A stretch of 12,147 bases of DNA from an uncultured Chloroflexota bacterium (GCA_913031095.1 CAJWGH010000010.1:1-12147); one strand, 5' to 3'; shown: positions 1 to 7,048, numbered from the stretch's first letter. Program-made: numbers and translations. Notes: generated from the letters alone by a model not told the origin.

Positions 1-87
1 CATCTCCCCGAATAGGGTCAAGCTGTGTAGGATGTGGCCGTCCGCGCCTGCGTCGTTGGGGATAATGGGTATGGGGCCGGTTGTCAT
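1..87 (-). CDS. Probable CoxE-like von Willebrand factor A protein, N-terminal 29 codons only
   Basis: An ATG at 87 opens a minus-strand reading frame that stays open to the window edge, giving 29 residues that begin MTTGPIPIIPNDAG and contain LHSLTLFGEM. Leu-rich stretches ending in LFG are typical near the start of CoxE-type VWA proteins, where they precede the folded part. A GAGG sequence lies about five bases upstream of the ATG (positions 93 to 96). The frame starts one base after the stop of the MoxR/CoxD-like gene, and MoxR ATPases are commonly followed by a VWA protein that works with them. The identification rests mainly on this neighbour and on a short, weakly diagnostic N-terminus. 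The MIDAS metal site, which would settle it, lies outside the window. Confidence 0.55.
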   Translation of the reverse strand, partial: MTTGPIPIIPNDAGADGHILHSLTLFGEM

Positions 88-88
88 A

Positions 89-1051
89 CTAACCTCGGCG
101 GCGGCCGCCACGCCGGGGTCCACGGTTCTTGGACCGTTCTAACATCGCCCGCACAGGCTCGCCTTTCACTGACTCGATGTCGTCTTGGTACTTGAGCATC
201 ATCCCCAGGGTATCGTCGATCACGGCGGGGTCTAGCTCGGTCTGGTTCAGCGCCAGTAGAGCAGATAACCAGTCCAGGGTTTCCGACACGCCGGGAATCT
301 TGAAGAGCTCGGTTTCCCGCATCTCCTGAATGAACGCCGTGACCTGTTCCGCCAACTTGCGCGGCGCTTCAGGGATTCTAGCGGTGATGATTTGAAGCTC
401 TTTTTGGTAATCAGGATAGTCCACCCAGTAGTATAGGCAGCGCCGTTTCAGAGCATCGTGAATCTCACGTGTCCGGTTGGATGTGATGATGACGATGGGC
501 GGGTACACTGCTTTGTACGTGCCCAATTCCGGGATCGTAATCTGGTAATCGGCCAGGAGCTCCAGAAGGAATCCCTCGAACTCTTCATCGGAGCGGTCAA
601 GCTCGTCGATCAGTAACACCGGTGGTTTTTCTTGGGCTTCGTCGATGGCCTGAAGCAAAGGGCGCTTCACCAGGAATCTCTCGCTGAACAGGTCGGCGTT
701 TGCGGCTTCTCGGTCAACTCCGCCTGCAGCCTCCATCAGACGAATCTCCAGAATCTGGCGGGTGTGGTTCCATTCGTAAACGGCCTGGTTTATGTCTAGC
801 CCTTCGTAGCATTGAAGGCGGATCAGGTTGGTTCCCAGACCACTGGCAAGAGCCCGGGCAATCTCAGTCTTGCCGACCCCGGCTTCCCCTTCCAGAAACA
901 GCGGACGTTGAAGTTTCATGGCCAGGAATATGGGGACAGCCAAGGCCCGGTCTGAGATATAGACCTGGTCGCGAAGGAGGGTCTGCACATCCTCTATGGA
1001 CTCTGGGGATCTGTATTCGATGGCAGTTTCACGCGTCGTCAAGGGAGTCAC
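89..1051 (-). CDS. MoxR-family AAA+ ATPase, CoxD-like
   Basis: This 320-residue protein is a AAA+ ATPase of the MoxR group. Visible parts are a Walker A motif GEAGVGKT (residues 55-62), a Walker B VLLIDE (145-150), a sensor-1 ITSN near residue 190, and an arginine pair in ALKRRC near residue 205 that may supply the arginine finger. The wording FLEGEAGVGKTEIA resembles CoxD, which with CoxE and CoxF matures the active site of carbon monoxide dehydrogenase; MoxR proteins in general act as chaperones with VWA partners. The end is an Arg/Gly-rich tail (NRGPRRGGRRRG). The start is a GTG at 1051, because an in-frame TAG lies two codons upstream. No Shine-Dalgarno sequence is seen. The protein is cytosolic. 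Its client is unknown, but the same gene run encodes two molybdoenzymes. The 82 bases before it leave room for a separate promoter, though none stands out. Confidence 0.9.
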   Translation of the reverse strand: MTPLTTRETAIEYRSPESIEDVQTLLRDQVYISDRALAVPIFLAMKLQRPLFLEGEAGVGKTEIARALASGLGTNLIRLQCYEGLDINQAVYEWNHTRQILEIRLMEAAGGVDREAANADLFSERFLVKRPLLQAIDEAQEKPPVLLIDELDRSDEEFEGFLLELLADYQITIPELGTYKAVYPPIVIITSNRTREIHDALKRRCLYYWVDYPDYQKELQIITARIPEAPRKLAEQVTAFIQEMRETELFKIPGVSETLDWLSALLALNQTELDPAVIDDTLGMMLKYQDDIESVKGEPVRAMLERSKNRGPRRGGRRRG

Positions 1052-1124
1052 CGTCTATGAGGAGATAGCTGTTGAAGCCGTTTCAGGCACGGGAACTAAT
1101 TGTATCCCAAAGGAGATGGTCGCA

Positions 1125-1145
1125 CCACTGGATTTAATCCAGTGG
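1125..1145 (-). terminator. Perfect 9-bp stem-loop with the stop codon of the HAM1-like gene in its loop
   Basis: CCACTGGAT at 1125-1133 and ATCCAGTGG at 1137-1145 are perfect inverted repeats, separated by three bases (1134-1136) that are the TAA stop of the minus-strand HAM1-like gene. On the transcript the last three sense codons and the stop form the rising arm and loop, and the falling arm is untranslated. No run of T follows on either strand, so it is not a classical intrinsic terminator. It may protect the 3' end, slow ribosomes or weaken read-through into the MoxR gene. Confidence 0.5.
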
Positions 1146-1763
1146 CGGAACGTAGATTGACTGGAAGAAGCGGCGGACCAGTTGACCCAGATGGGTCCAA
1201 TGGTCGTTCAGAGATAATAGTTCTTGAGGTGTCAACTCGTTGTAGGACTTTCCGTAGCTGGGAAAGTACCAGACCGTAAAGGCCCAGAATTCGGGGACCG
1301 GTCCGGGTTGCCGGGCCCGAGTGATTTCTCCAGTAGCGCCCAGAATTTGCCAGGAGACCAAAGCCCGGCCTTTGTAGGCGATGGCCAACGCCTCTGCCCA
1401 TGATGCTGCTCTATCTGTTCCTCTGTAAGGATCCATCAGTTCCAGCAGCAGGTCAACCCGTCGGGCATCGTCCACATCCGGCCCGGCGAATCTCCGGGTG
1501 TGGCGGCTCTCCCAAGAATGGCCAAGGGCTGGTATGACGATCCCTCCGTCAGAGGCGATGGTCAGCATAGAACTGGCTTTGGACCACTCCACTGCTTTTT
1601 CTATGGCTATGGCTTCATGAGTATCGCCGCCCTCTTGAGTGGAGGCGGATACTCCAAGCTCTGCAGGCGTGATCAGGTTGAAGGGGAGGCCGTTGAGTAC
1701 CGTCCGGAACGCGCCTTGTTTCTCGCCGTTTCCGGAGGCCAACAATATGTTCCGGTAGTCCAT
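1134..1763 (-). CDS. Divergent HAM1/RdgB-like nucleotide pyrophosphatase
   Basis: The 209-residue protein matches the layout of the HAM1/RdgB (ITPase) family, which hydrolyses non-canonical purine nucleoside triphosphates such as ITP and XTP to monophosphates. It has the N-terminal ILLASGNGEK (residues 6-15), an EGGDTHEAIAIEKA stretch (44-57) in the place of the family's T-x-x-E-N-A-x-x-K-A, and SDGGIVIPALG (71-81) in the place of A-D-D-S-G-L, keeping D72. The C-terminal half is odd: the usual G-Y-D-P segment and the S-H-R motif are not recognisable, and LNDHWTHLGQLVRRF sits where the latter would be. Length is close to the family norm of about 200. It starts eight bases after the cyclase-family gene and has no clear ribosome binding site, so translation is probably coupled. 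Substrate range may differ from classical housecleaning enzymes. Confidence 0.7.
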   Translation of the reverse strand: MDYRNILLASGNGEKQGAFRTVLNGLPFNLITPAELGVSASTQEGGDTHEAIAIEKAVEWSKASSMLTIASDGGIVIPALGHSWESRHTRRFAGPDVDDARRVDLLLELMDPYRGTDRAASWAEALAIAYKGRALVSWQILGATGEITRARQPGPVPEFWAFTVWYFPSYGKSYNELTPQELLSLNDHWTHLGQLVRRFFQSIYVPPLD

Positions 1764-1771
1764 GCTACTGA

Positions 1772-2446
1772 TTAGAGGATGCGGGCTACGGCTCTGGTCG
1801 CAGCGCCATCGCCCCCTTGGAGTTTCAGTGGCAAGGCCCAGAGCTCAAAGTCTTTGCCTACCAGCTTGTCCAGGTTGATGAGGTTCTCGATCAGAGGTAT
1901 GTTCTGACCCAGAAGCAGCCGGTGCACCGGGAAGTCGTTGATGGTGGACAGTGGGGTATCGGGGTGTTTATCAATGGGGAAGTCCACCGCAACGGCGTTG
2001 GCCCCGCACTCTGCCAAATAGGCGGCACCCTCCGTGCTGAGGTATGGGCCGTGCCCGTAGAACCGCGGGCCGCCGGATTCGGCTTCGGCCCAACCGGTGA
2101 ATAGGATGACAATGTTTCCTTTGACCGTTTCGGGACTAGCTCCAGCGCTGGTTAGTTCTGTGACCAATAATGGCGATTGTCCCTTTGCTGGGCCCCGGAG
2201 GTCCAGCAGAATCGCCGGGCCGGCGTACTTATTTAACGGCATGTTTTCGACTGTGGTTGCGCCGTCTACGAAATGGAATGGGGCGTCTACATGGGTGCCG
2301 ATATGGGTCGCGAGACACAGCTTTTGATTAGACCTGGCATGGGTGGCGTGAGTCTGGATCGGCTCGGTCTCTACCCCGACCAGTCCAGGAACCAGGCTGA
2401 TTCGGTCGCTACCTAAAGTAAGGGTCAAGTCGATAAGTTCAGCCAT
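1772..2446 (-). CDS. Cyclase-family hydrolase, kynurenine-formamidase-like
   Basis: This protein of about 224 residues belongs to the cyclase / KynB-like metal-dependent hydrolase family, whose members open amides or lactones. The signature HIGTHVDAPFHF lies at residues 48-59 from the chosen start; its His and Asp residues bind the metal, usually zinc or manganese. A C-terminal LQGGDGAATRAVA matches the G-x-D-G-A-P/A-x-R element of the family. I chose the ATG at 2446 because an AAAGGA ribosome binding site lies ten bases upstream. A GTG at 2455 would add three residues but sits one base from that site, too close for initiation. No tryptophan-degradation genes are nearby, so kynurenine formamidase activity is not implied. 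The neighbouring MFS transporter may import its substrate. A cytosolic soluble enzyme. Confidence 0.85.
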   Translation of the reverse strand: MAELIDLTLTLGSDRISLVPGLVGVETEPIQTHATHARSNQKLCLATHIGTHVDAPFHFVDGATTVENMPLNKYAGPAILLDLRGPAKGQSPLLVTELTSAGASPETVKGNIVILFTGWAEAESGGPRFYGHGPYLSTEGAAYLAECGANAVAVDFPIDKHPDTPLSTINDFPVHRLLLGQNIPLIENLINLDKLVGKDFELWALPLKLQGGDGAATRAVARIL

Positions 2447-2478
2447 GCCATTCACTTCCTTTGGACTCGATGTGGTTA

Positions 2479-3864
2479 CTAATCTGAATCTAGTTGTTCG
2501 ATGAGAGCAGCTCTAACCGCATGATTTGAGATCTCTGGTGTAGACCTTGCCTCCGCAGGGAGGGCGTTTTCCCAGTCAGGTATCAAGATCCGGGCCCCGG
2601 ACTCCATACTGTAGATTACCAGCACTCCAGCGAAGCTGAAAAGCATGGACATTACCAACGCCGGGCTGAACGAGTCGGTGGCGTAGATGGCGAGTCCGCC
2701 TAATATGGTGGCAATGGCGTGGCCAGCGAGCGCGCCCATCATCTCGAACCCGTAGAGGGTTGCCAGCGGTCCTGTACCGAAGTATTGACGGTTGACCACC
2801 AGGTATGCCGACATCTCGCCGCCGAATCCCAGACCGAACAAGATGGCGAACAGGTAGAACACGTAAGCATCCTGGGCCCAGAACAGCACCAACACTGTGA
2901 TGCCCTGGACGAACAATGCTGACATCATTACGGGCTTGGCGCCCATACGTTCAGCTAGGATGGGGGCCACGAAACGGCCAAGTATGCTGAAGATGGATAT
3001 CAGCGCCAGGATGAATGACGCCGCCGATAGGCTGACACCTTGTTCGATGGCCAAGGGGATCGAGTAAATCAAGACGATGCCGTGTCCGGCACAGCCGAGG
3101 CCGTGGATGGTGGGCAGGTTCCAGAATGCCCGGGTGCGACGCATCGCCTTGTTGAAGACCTTCAATCTTAGTTGCTCGATCTCTTTGCTCTGGAATACCT
3201 CTGGTGGGTCATCTGCTCGGGTGCCAAAGGCAGTGGCGTTCATATCCGATGGTTTGGAACGGAAGAACAAGGTTAATAACATAAGAATTCCGCCGCCCGC
3301 GATTCCGATGGCTGTAAAGGTGGTCTGCCAGCCGAAGGCGTTCAGTAGGCTCGCTATACCGGGCGCAACCATCGCCGCACCAACACCACCTGAGGCCCAG
3401 AGAAGCCCGGTGGCCAGACCAAGGCGCTGTTTGAACCAGCCGTTGACCGAAGCTAGTATGGGAACCATAGCCAGTGATTGGGTGACAGACAACAGTACCC
3501 CAAAATAGATGAAGAATTGCCAAATGTGGCTGACGGAGCCGATAAGGACCATGCTGACGGCGTATAACACGCCGCAGGCGAACATGGCAGGGCGGGCACC
3601 GTAGCGGTCGCCAAGCATGCCGGAAATGGGGGCTACCAAGGCGCCGAAAAGATAGTAGGTGGCCAAGGCAGCGCCGATCAGCCCCATGTTCCAGCCAAAG
3701 CCACCTTCGGGGTCGTTCAACGGCGCGACCATGATTCCGGCCGCCATGCTGATGGATTGGCCCACTATTTGGGCCATGGCTATAATCGCGAGTATGATCC
3801 AGGCCTGGTGGATTCCTTTGGGAGGGCGAGTGGTTGCGGGAGTCGGGGTAGTGGAGACTGCCAT
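2479..3864 (-). CDS. Major facilitator superfamily transporter, monocarboxylate/OFA-like
   Basis: A 461-residue integral membrane protein with about twelve hydrophobic segments, starting with residues 21-48. The loop between helices 2 and 3 carries GDRYGAR (85-91), the MFS motif A. The NGWFKQRLGLATGLLWASGGVGAAM stretch around helix 5 (described here by its key residues W-F, R-L-G-L-A and G-G-x-G) resembles monocarboxylate or oxalate/formate-type members, which move small organic anions. A long cytosolic loop near residues 205-240 separates the two six-helix halves. Both termini should be cytosolic. The start at 3864 has only a weak upstream AAGA; a perfect AAGGAGG lies further upstream but is 32 bases away inside a hairpin. 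The stop lies 32 bases before the hydrolase start, which suggests cotranscription. The substrate cannot be read from sequence; organic acids or sulfur oxyanions are both possible from context. Confidence 0.88.
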   Translation of the reverse strand: MAVSTTPTPATTRPPKGIHQAWIILAIIAMAQIVGQSISMAAGIMVAPLNDPEGGFGWNMGLIGAALATYYLFGALVAPISGMLGDRYGARPAMFACGVLYAVSMVLIGSVSHIWQFFIYFGVLLSVTQSLAMVPILASVNGWFKQRLGLATGLLWASGGVGAAMVAPGIASLLNAFGWQTTFTAIGIAGGGILMLLTLFFRSKPSDMNATAFGTRADDPPEVFQSKEIEQLRLKVFNKAMRRTRAFWNLPTIHGLGCAGHGIVLIYSIPLAIEQGVSLSAASFILALISIFSILGRFVAPILAERMGAKPVMMSALFVQGITVLVLFWAQDAYVFYLFAILFGLGFGGEMSAYLVVNRQYFGTGPLATLYGFEMMGALAGHAIATILGGLAIYATDSFSPALVMSMLFSFAGVLVIYSMESGARILIPDWENALPAEARSTPEISNHAVRAALIEQLDSD

Positions 3865-3880
3865 GGTATTGGTTATCTTA

Positions 3881-3903
3881 AGGGAGGCCCGAACGGCCTC
3901 CTT
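3881..3903 (-). promoter_or_regulatory. Hairpin enclosing a Shine-Dalgarno sequence before the MFS gene
   Basis: GGAGGCC at 3883-3889 and GGCCTCC at 3895-3901 form a perfect seven-pair stem with loop CGAAC; outer pairs at 3882/3902 (G-U) and 3881/3903 (A-U) extend it. On the minus-strand transcript one arm reads AAGGAGGCC, a perfect ribosome binding sequence, and the other arm is its complement. No start codon lies at normal distance from the AAGGAGG, and the MFS ATG is 32 bases further. No T run follows, so a terminator function is weak. It could set MFS translation or end part of the transcripts. Confidence 0.35.
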
Positions 3904-3945
3904 GTGTCCTTTCGATTGATCGCTTTGAATGCAGCTGGCTTCTTT

Positions 3946-4227
3946 TTAGTGGAGGGGGCAAGCCCTCAAGAACGCGCTGCCCCACCAAGTGCCCCCTGCT
4001 GTGCCTCGATCGTTCAGTCGGGCTACTTGGAACGGCCTTGGGTTCTGATCGTTAACAGTGGCGCCACTTGAGGTGGTAGTGGTGCCGGGTAGACCGAAGG
4101 CCAGGGTGCGTTGGTTGCCCACATCGGCCGACGCAGCCCAAGCCCCGAAGAATATGATGAGGGCCAGGACAATCGCCAGTACCAATGAGAATGCGAGTGG
4201 TACCGGGACGCGGCTAGATGTGTTCAA
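3946..4227 (-). CDS. Small membrane-anchored or secreted protein of unknown function
   Basis: A 93-residue frame fills the space between the molybdoenzyme and MFS genes. The first 34 residues are a short polar start (MNTSSRVPVP) followed by a strongly hydrophobic helix (about residues 9-32), ending in AASA-D, which would fit a signal-peptidase I site after residue 34 or an uncleaved anchor. The remaining 59 residues are polar, with a TTTTSS stretch and a C-terminal WWGSAFLRACPLH. I do not recognise the family. The start is a TTG at 4227, preceded by an in-frame TAA seven codons upstream and with no good ribosome binding site, so a later start is possible. The hydrophobic block is what makes a real gene likely; the C-terminal half is less convincing. 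It lies 53 bases after the sulfite-oxidase-like gene. Confidence 0.5.
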   Translation of the reverse strand: MNTSSRVPVPLAFSLVLAIVLALIIFFGAWAASADVGNQRTLAFGLPGTTTTSSGATVNDQNPRPFQVARLNDRGTAGGTWWGSAFLRACPLH

Positions 4228-4280
4228 ACTTGTATCTTTGTTCGTTTAACGATTCTTCCAAGGAAACACCGTTAGGTTGG

Positions 4281-5387
4281 CTATCGGACTTCTACCTCGT
4301 ATGGGAAAACCATGTTGTTGCCGTAGCCTCGGCCGTCCCAAGGATTCGGGAATTCAATGGGCTGAGTGGCGCCTTCCACGTTGGTGGCGCGGCACATGAT
4401 AGTGTATTTGCCAGCCGCCTTGGGTTTCCAGGTGTGCTCCCAACGGTACCAAGAGTAAGCCTCACGGTCGTGGAGTTTCTCCACCGGGTCCCAGGTCTCG
4501 CCGCCGTCAGTGCTAATCTCTACTTCTTCGATGTCTTCCTCGCCGGACCAGGCGGCGCCGGCTAGATTGTACCCGCCTAGAGGCACGATCTCACCAGGGA
4601 CAGGGTTGGTTATGATGGACTTGACCTGCAGCTTGCTATAGTACCGATATGGCTCCGGGCTACCTGGTTCGTTCATGGTCATGTAACGTTGGGTCATGTA
4701 GAACCCTTCGAACTTGTGATCCAGCACATGGATGCCCACAAGCCACTTGACTGAATTCATCCCATACCAGCCAGATACTAAGAGACGGAGCGGGTAACCG
4801 TGGTCCTTGGGCAGAGGCTCTCCGTTCATCTCGTAGGCCAAGATGGTGTCTTCGTGAAGGGCTTTCTTCACGGGCAGACTACGCTCGTAAGTAACTTCAG
4901 AAGGGTCGCCTACCACTTCGTCAGCACCGTGGTCAGCGCCTTCAAACATGACTTCGACAGCTGAGTCTTTGACTCCAGCCAGTTCCAACACATCTTTGAG
5001 GGAGACTCCCGCCCATTCGGCATTGCCCATGATGCCGTGGCCTTTGATCTGTTCCATGACCGAGCTAATGCGCAAGGCCTTGGTGTAGTACTCAGGCACC
5101 GGGCTATTGCCGCAACACTCGAAGGCAACCTGGAAGCGCTTTTGGGGCAGTTTCTTGAGGTCTTCGAAAGACAGCGTAATCTCCTGTTCAACTTCACCGT
5201 CGATCTTCAATGTGAACGTGTTGATGTCGATCTCAGGGCTATCTTTCCAGTGATTGCGGATGTAAAACAGGTCGTTGGGAACGATGTTGCTCTGCAATCC
5301 CTCTGGCGGCACGGCCCAGGTCCGTAGGCCCGCATTGGTGGGGATGATCTGCGGTTCCGCTTTCGTACCAATCTGTGGCAAGGCCAT
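4281..5387 (-). CDS. Sulfite-oxidase-family molybdopterin oxidoreductase, no export signal
   Basis: This 368-residue protein has the two domains of the sulfite oxidase family: a molybdopterin-binding catalytic domain (about residues 30-235) and a C-terminal Mo-cofactor dimerisation domain (about 245-368, with ISTDGGETW). RNH at 44-46 corresponds to the conserved Arg-Asn-His of sulfite oxidases. C91 in the C-C-G-N motif is the expected molybdenum ligand, and HGYPLR with GWYGMNSVKWL (196-216) is the second cofactor-binding segment. It lacks the double arginine that follows C-A-G-N in animal sulfite oxidase and the Arg before VKWL, so sulfite as substrate is plausible but unproven. No Tat signal is visible; residues 1-20 are short and uncharged, so it should be cytosolic. 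There is no heme domain. A GAGGAGG site lies seven bases before the ATG. The stop is 29 bases downstream-to-start spacing style typical of this operon, and it follows the cupin gene by 29 bases. Confidence 0.88.
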   Translation of the reverse strand: MALPQIGTKAEPQIIPTNAGLRTWAVPPEGLQSNIVPNDLFYIRNHWKDSPEIDINTFTLKIDGEVEQEITLSFEDLKKLPQKRFQVAFECCGNSPVPEYYTKALRISSVMEQIKGHGIMGNAEWAGVSLKDVLELAGVKDSAVEVMFEGADHGADEVVGDPSEVTYERSLPVKKALHEDTILAYEMNGEPLPKDHGYPLRLLVSGWYGMNSVKWLVGIHVLDHKFEGFYMTQRYMTMNEPGSPEPYRYYSKLQVKSIITNPVPGEIVPLGGYNLAGAAWSGEEDIEEVEISTDGGETWDPVEKLHDREAYSWYRWEHTWKPKAAGKYTIMCRATNVEGATQPIEFPNPWDGRGYGNNMVFPYEVEVR

Positions 5388-5416
5388 AAGGGCTCCTCCT
5401 CAAGAAGCTGTGATAT

Positions 5417-5767
5417 TTATTCTAGGTGGTCGGTCTCTAGTTCCGACGACGGATATGTAATCAGCAATAATGCCGGTGTCCAGAGATGATGAATCATCTT
5501 GTGGGGTACTCCAGGCGGGGCCAGCAGAGTTGTTCCCGCCCGTACCGTCCGGATTTCGTCACCAAGAATGATTTGGATGGCGCCGGACAACACCTGGATT
5601 GAGACATCTATCGGGTGAGTGTGCATGCGTCCTTCCCACCCTGGGGAAATCTCAACCTCTTTCACGGTCAATGATAACGCACCTAGCTCTTTAGATACTA
5701 GATACCGCTCCCGAACCCTCTCAGTTGTTGGTGAGAGACGGACGTCTGTGTGGTCGATTATGGGCAT
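5417..5767 (-). CDS. Small single-domain cupin protein
   Basis: The 116-residue protein is one cupin barrel. Motif 1 is G-R-M-H-T-H-P-I-D-V-S (about residues 46-56), where two histidines fit the metal site and the acidic ligand appears as Asp rather than the usual Glu. Motif 2 is PPGVPHKMIH (about 84-93), with the third histidine. Small cupins bind iron, manganese or zinc and act as dioxygenases, isomerases or sensors. This one sits between two sulfite-oxidase-family genes with 29-base gaps on both sides, so it may be a thiol or sulfur dioxygenase or an accessory protein; this is inference only. An AGGAG lies nine bases before the ATG. No signal peptide is visible. It is too short for classical cysteine dioxygenase (about 200 residues). 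Confidence 0.8.
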   Translation of the reverse strand: MPIIDHTDVRLSPTTERVRERYLVSKELGALSLTVKEVEISPGWEGRMHTHPIDVSIQVLSGAIQIILGDEIRTVRAGTTLLAPPGVPHKMIHHLWTPALLLITYPSSELETDHLE

Positions 5768-5796
5768 TTGGTCTAACTCCTGAGCATCAGAACCTG

Positions 5797-6987
5797 CTAT
5801 TTAACTTTGACCGGATATCCAACTATGGCGCTGAAGTTCTTGCGCATGTTGTTGTAGCGGGGTTCGCGAGACTGGACTCTGCCTACCTCGTCGGTGGCGC
5901 GAGACATTATAGTGTAGTCGCCCGCTTTGCCAGCTTCCCAGCGGTAGGACCAGCGAACCCACATGAATCGGTCGCGCGGTTCTTCGATGTGGGCGGCATG
6001 CCAGGTCTCTCCACCGTCGACGCTGACATCAACTTCAGATATCGCCCCAGCCCCGCTCCAGGCGTAACCACGGACCATGTGGACGCCCTTGCTCATCTCT
6101 TCAGTGTCATCATTGGGCTGGGTCACGATTGATTTCACGCCGAGGGTTGTGATGAGTTCCTTATTGGGGTCGTCAGCTGAGTCGCCATAGTAGTAGAACT
6201 CGTAGTGGTACCAGCAGTCGGGCATGTGGTCAAGGATCTCAAGATCTGTCAGCCACTTCACCGACCAGTTTCCTGACCAACCGGGCACTAGGAGCCGGAC
6301 AGGTGCGCCGTGGAGGTGTTCCAGCAGCGCTCCGTTCTGCGCGTAGGCCAGGATAGTGTCGGGATGGAGCGCTTTCTGTATGGGCAAACCTTTGTCATAG
6401 TAGAAAGGCTTGGTGCCTTCAGCGGCTGTTGCGGGCACTCCTTCGTCGTTCCCTACGGCCCTGACGTAAAGGGACTTGTCACTAAGGCCGGCGGCGTTCA
6501 GCACAGCGGCTAGAGGGACGCCGGTCCATTCGCCGGTGCTAAGAATCATGCACTCTTGGGTTCGGGAAGGCTTAGGGCCTTCGTCCTTGAAGTATTCGAA
6601 GAAAGTGGCGTCGCTTCCTGAGCACTCCATGACGGTACGTACGCTGCGTCCAGGGAAACGCCGGAGTTGATCGAAATTCAGAGTCAGTTCATTCTTTACC
6701 TGGCCGTGGATTTTCAGCTCCCACTGGTCTGTCGGCACAACCGGGGGAACGGCGAAGTGTTGCACGGTGTAGTGCAGGTCGGTGGGAGTGATCAGACCTT
6801 CAAGCTCCATCACAGGAGTGCGTATACGGACTGTCCGGCCTTCGTCATCCATGAGGGTAACAGGGTTCAGATCTTTAGTGGGCCAGCCGTGCCAGTTACC
6901 GGTCTTGTGGGCGTTGGCTGGGTCTGAGCCGATCGCCTCGTCCATCCTCAGAAAATCGGGAATCACATTATCTTGTTGCGTGGCCAT
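5797..6987 (-). CDS. SoxC-like molybdopterin oxidoreductase, no export signal
   Basis: A 396-residue paralogue of the other molybdoenzyme, closer to SoxC, the sulfane dehydrogenase subunit of the Sox thiosulfate-oxidising complex. The features are ITPTDLHYTVQHFAVPP (residues 66-82), the cysteine motif MECSGS with C122 as expected molybdenum ligand, HGAPVRLLVPGWSGNWSVKWL split across 226-246, and a dimerisation domain with VDGGETW near residue 330. SoxC normally ends its motif in C-S-G-N; here the Asn is Ser (S125). SoxC is normally exported by the Tat system and paired with the diheme cytochrome SoxD; here residues 1-20 contain no twin arginine or hydrophobic stretch and no cytochrome gene is near. 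Electron acceptor is therefore unknown. GAGGAGG lies about six bases before the ATG. It follows the rhodanese gene by 61 bases and probably shares its transcript. Confidence 0.85.
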   Translation of the reverse strand: MATQQDNVIPDFLRMDEAIGSDPANAHKTGNWHGWPTKDLNPVTLMDDEGRTVRIRTPVMELEGLITPTDLHYTVQHFAVPPVVPTDQWELKIHGQVKNELTLNFDQLRRFPGRSVRTVMECSGSDATFFEYFKDEGPKPSRTQECMILSTGEWTGVPLAAVLNAAGLSDKSLYVRAVGNDEGVPATAAEGTKPFYYDKGLPIQKALHPDTILAYAQNGALLEHLHGAPVRLLVPGWSGNWSVKWLTDLEILDHMPDCWYHYEFYYYGDSADDPNKELITTLGVKSIVTQPNDDTEEMSKGVHMVRGYAWSGAGAISEVDVSVDGGETWHAAHIEEPRDRFMWVRWSYRWEAGKAGDYTIMSRATDEVGRVQSREPRYNNMRKNFSAIVGYPVKVK

Positions 6988-7048
6988 CGAGTCCCTCCTC
7001 AGAATTCATCGTCAAATTTGATTTCAGTCTCATGTGGTCTGCGCTGGT

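Noticed and set aside
2447..2455. GTG at 2455 as start of the cyclase-family gene
   Set aside because: The AAAGGA ribosome binding site would be only one base from it, while the ATG at 2446 has ten bases of spacing.
3757..4071. Plus-strand open frame of 104 codons over the MFS start and small membrane protein gene
   Set aside because: It runs opposite to two genes and its residues show no domain or membrane pattern; overlap with the MFS coding strand explains it.
4247..4274. TAACG/CGTTA inverted repeat with inner TTCC/GGAA before the small membrane protein gene
   Set aside because: Arms are short and separated by unpaired bases, and no T run follows; too weak to list as a terminator.
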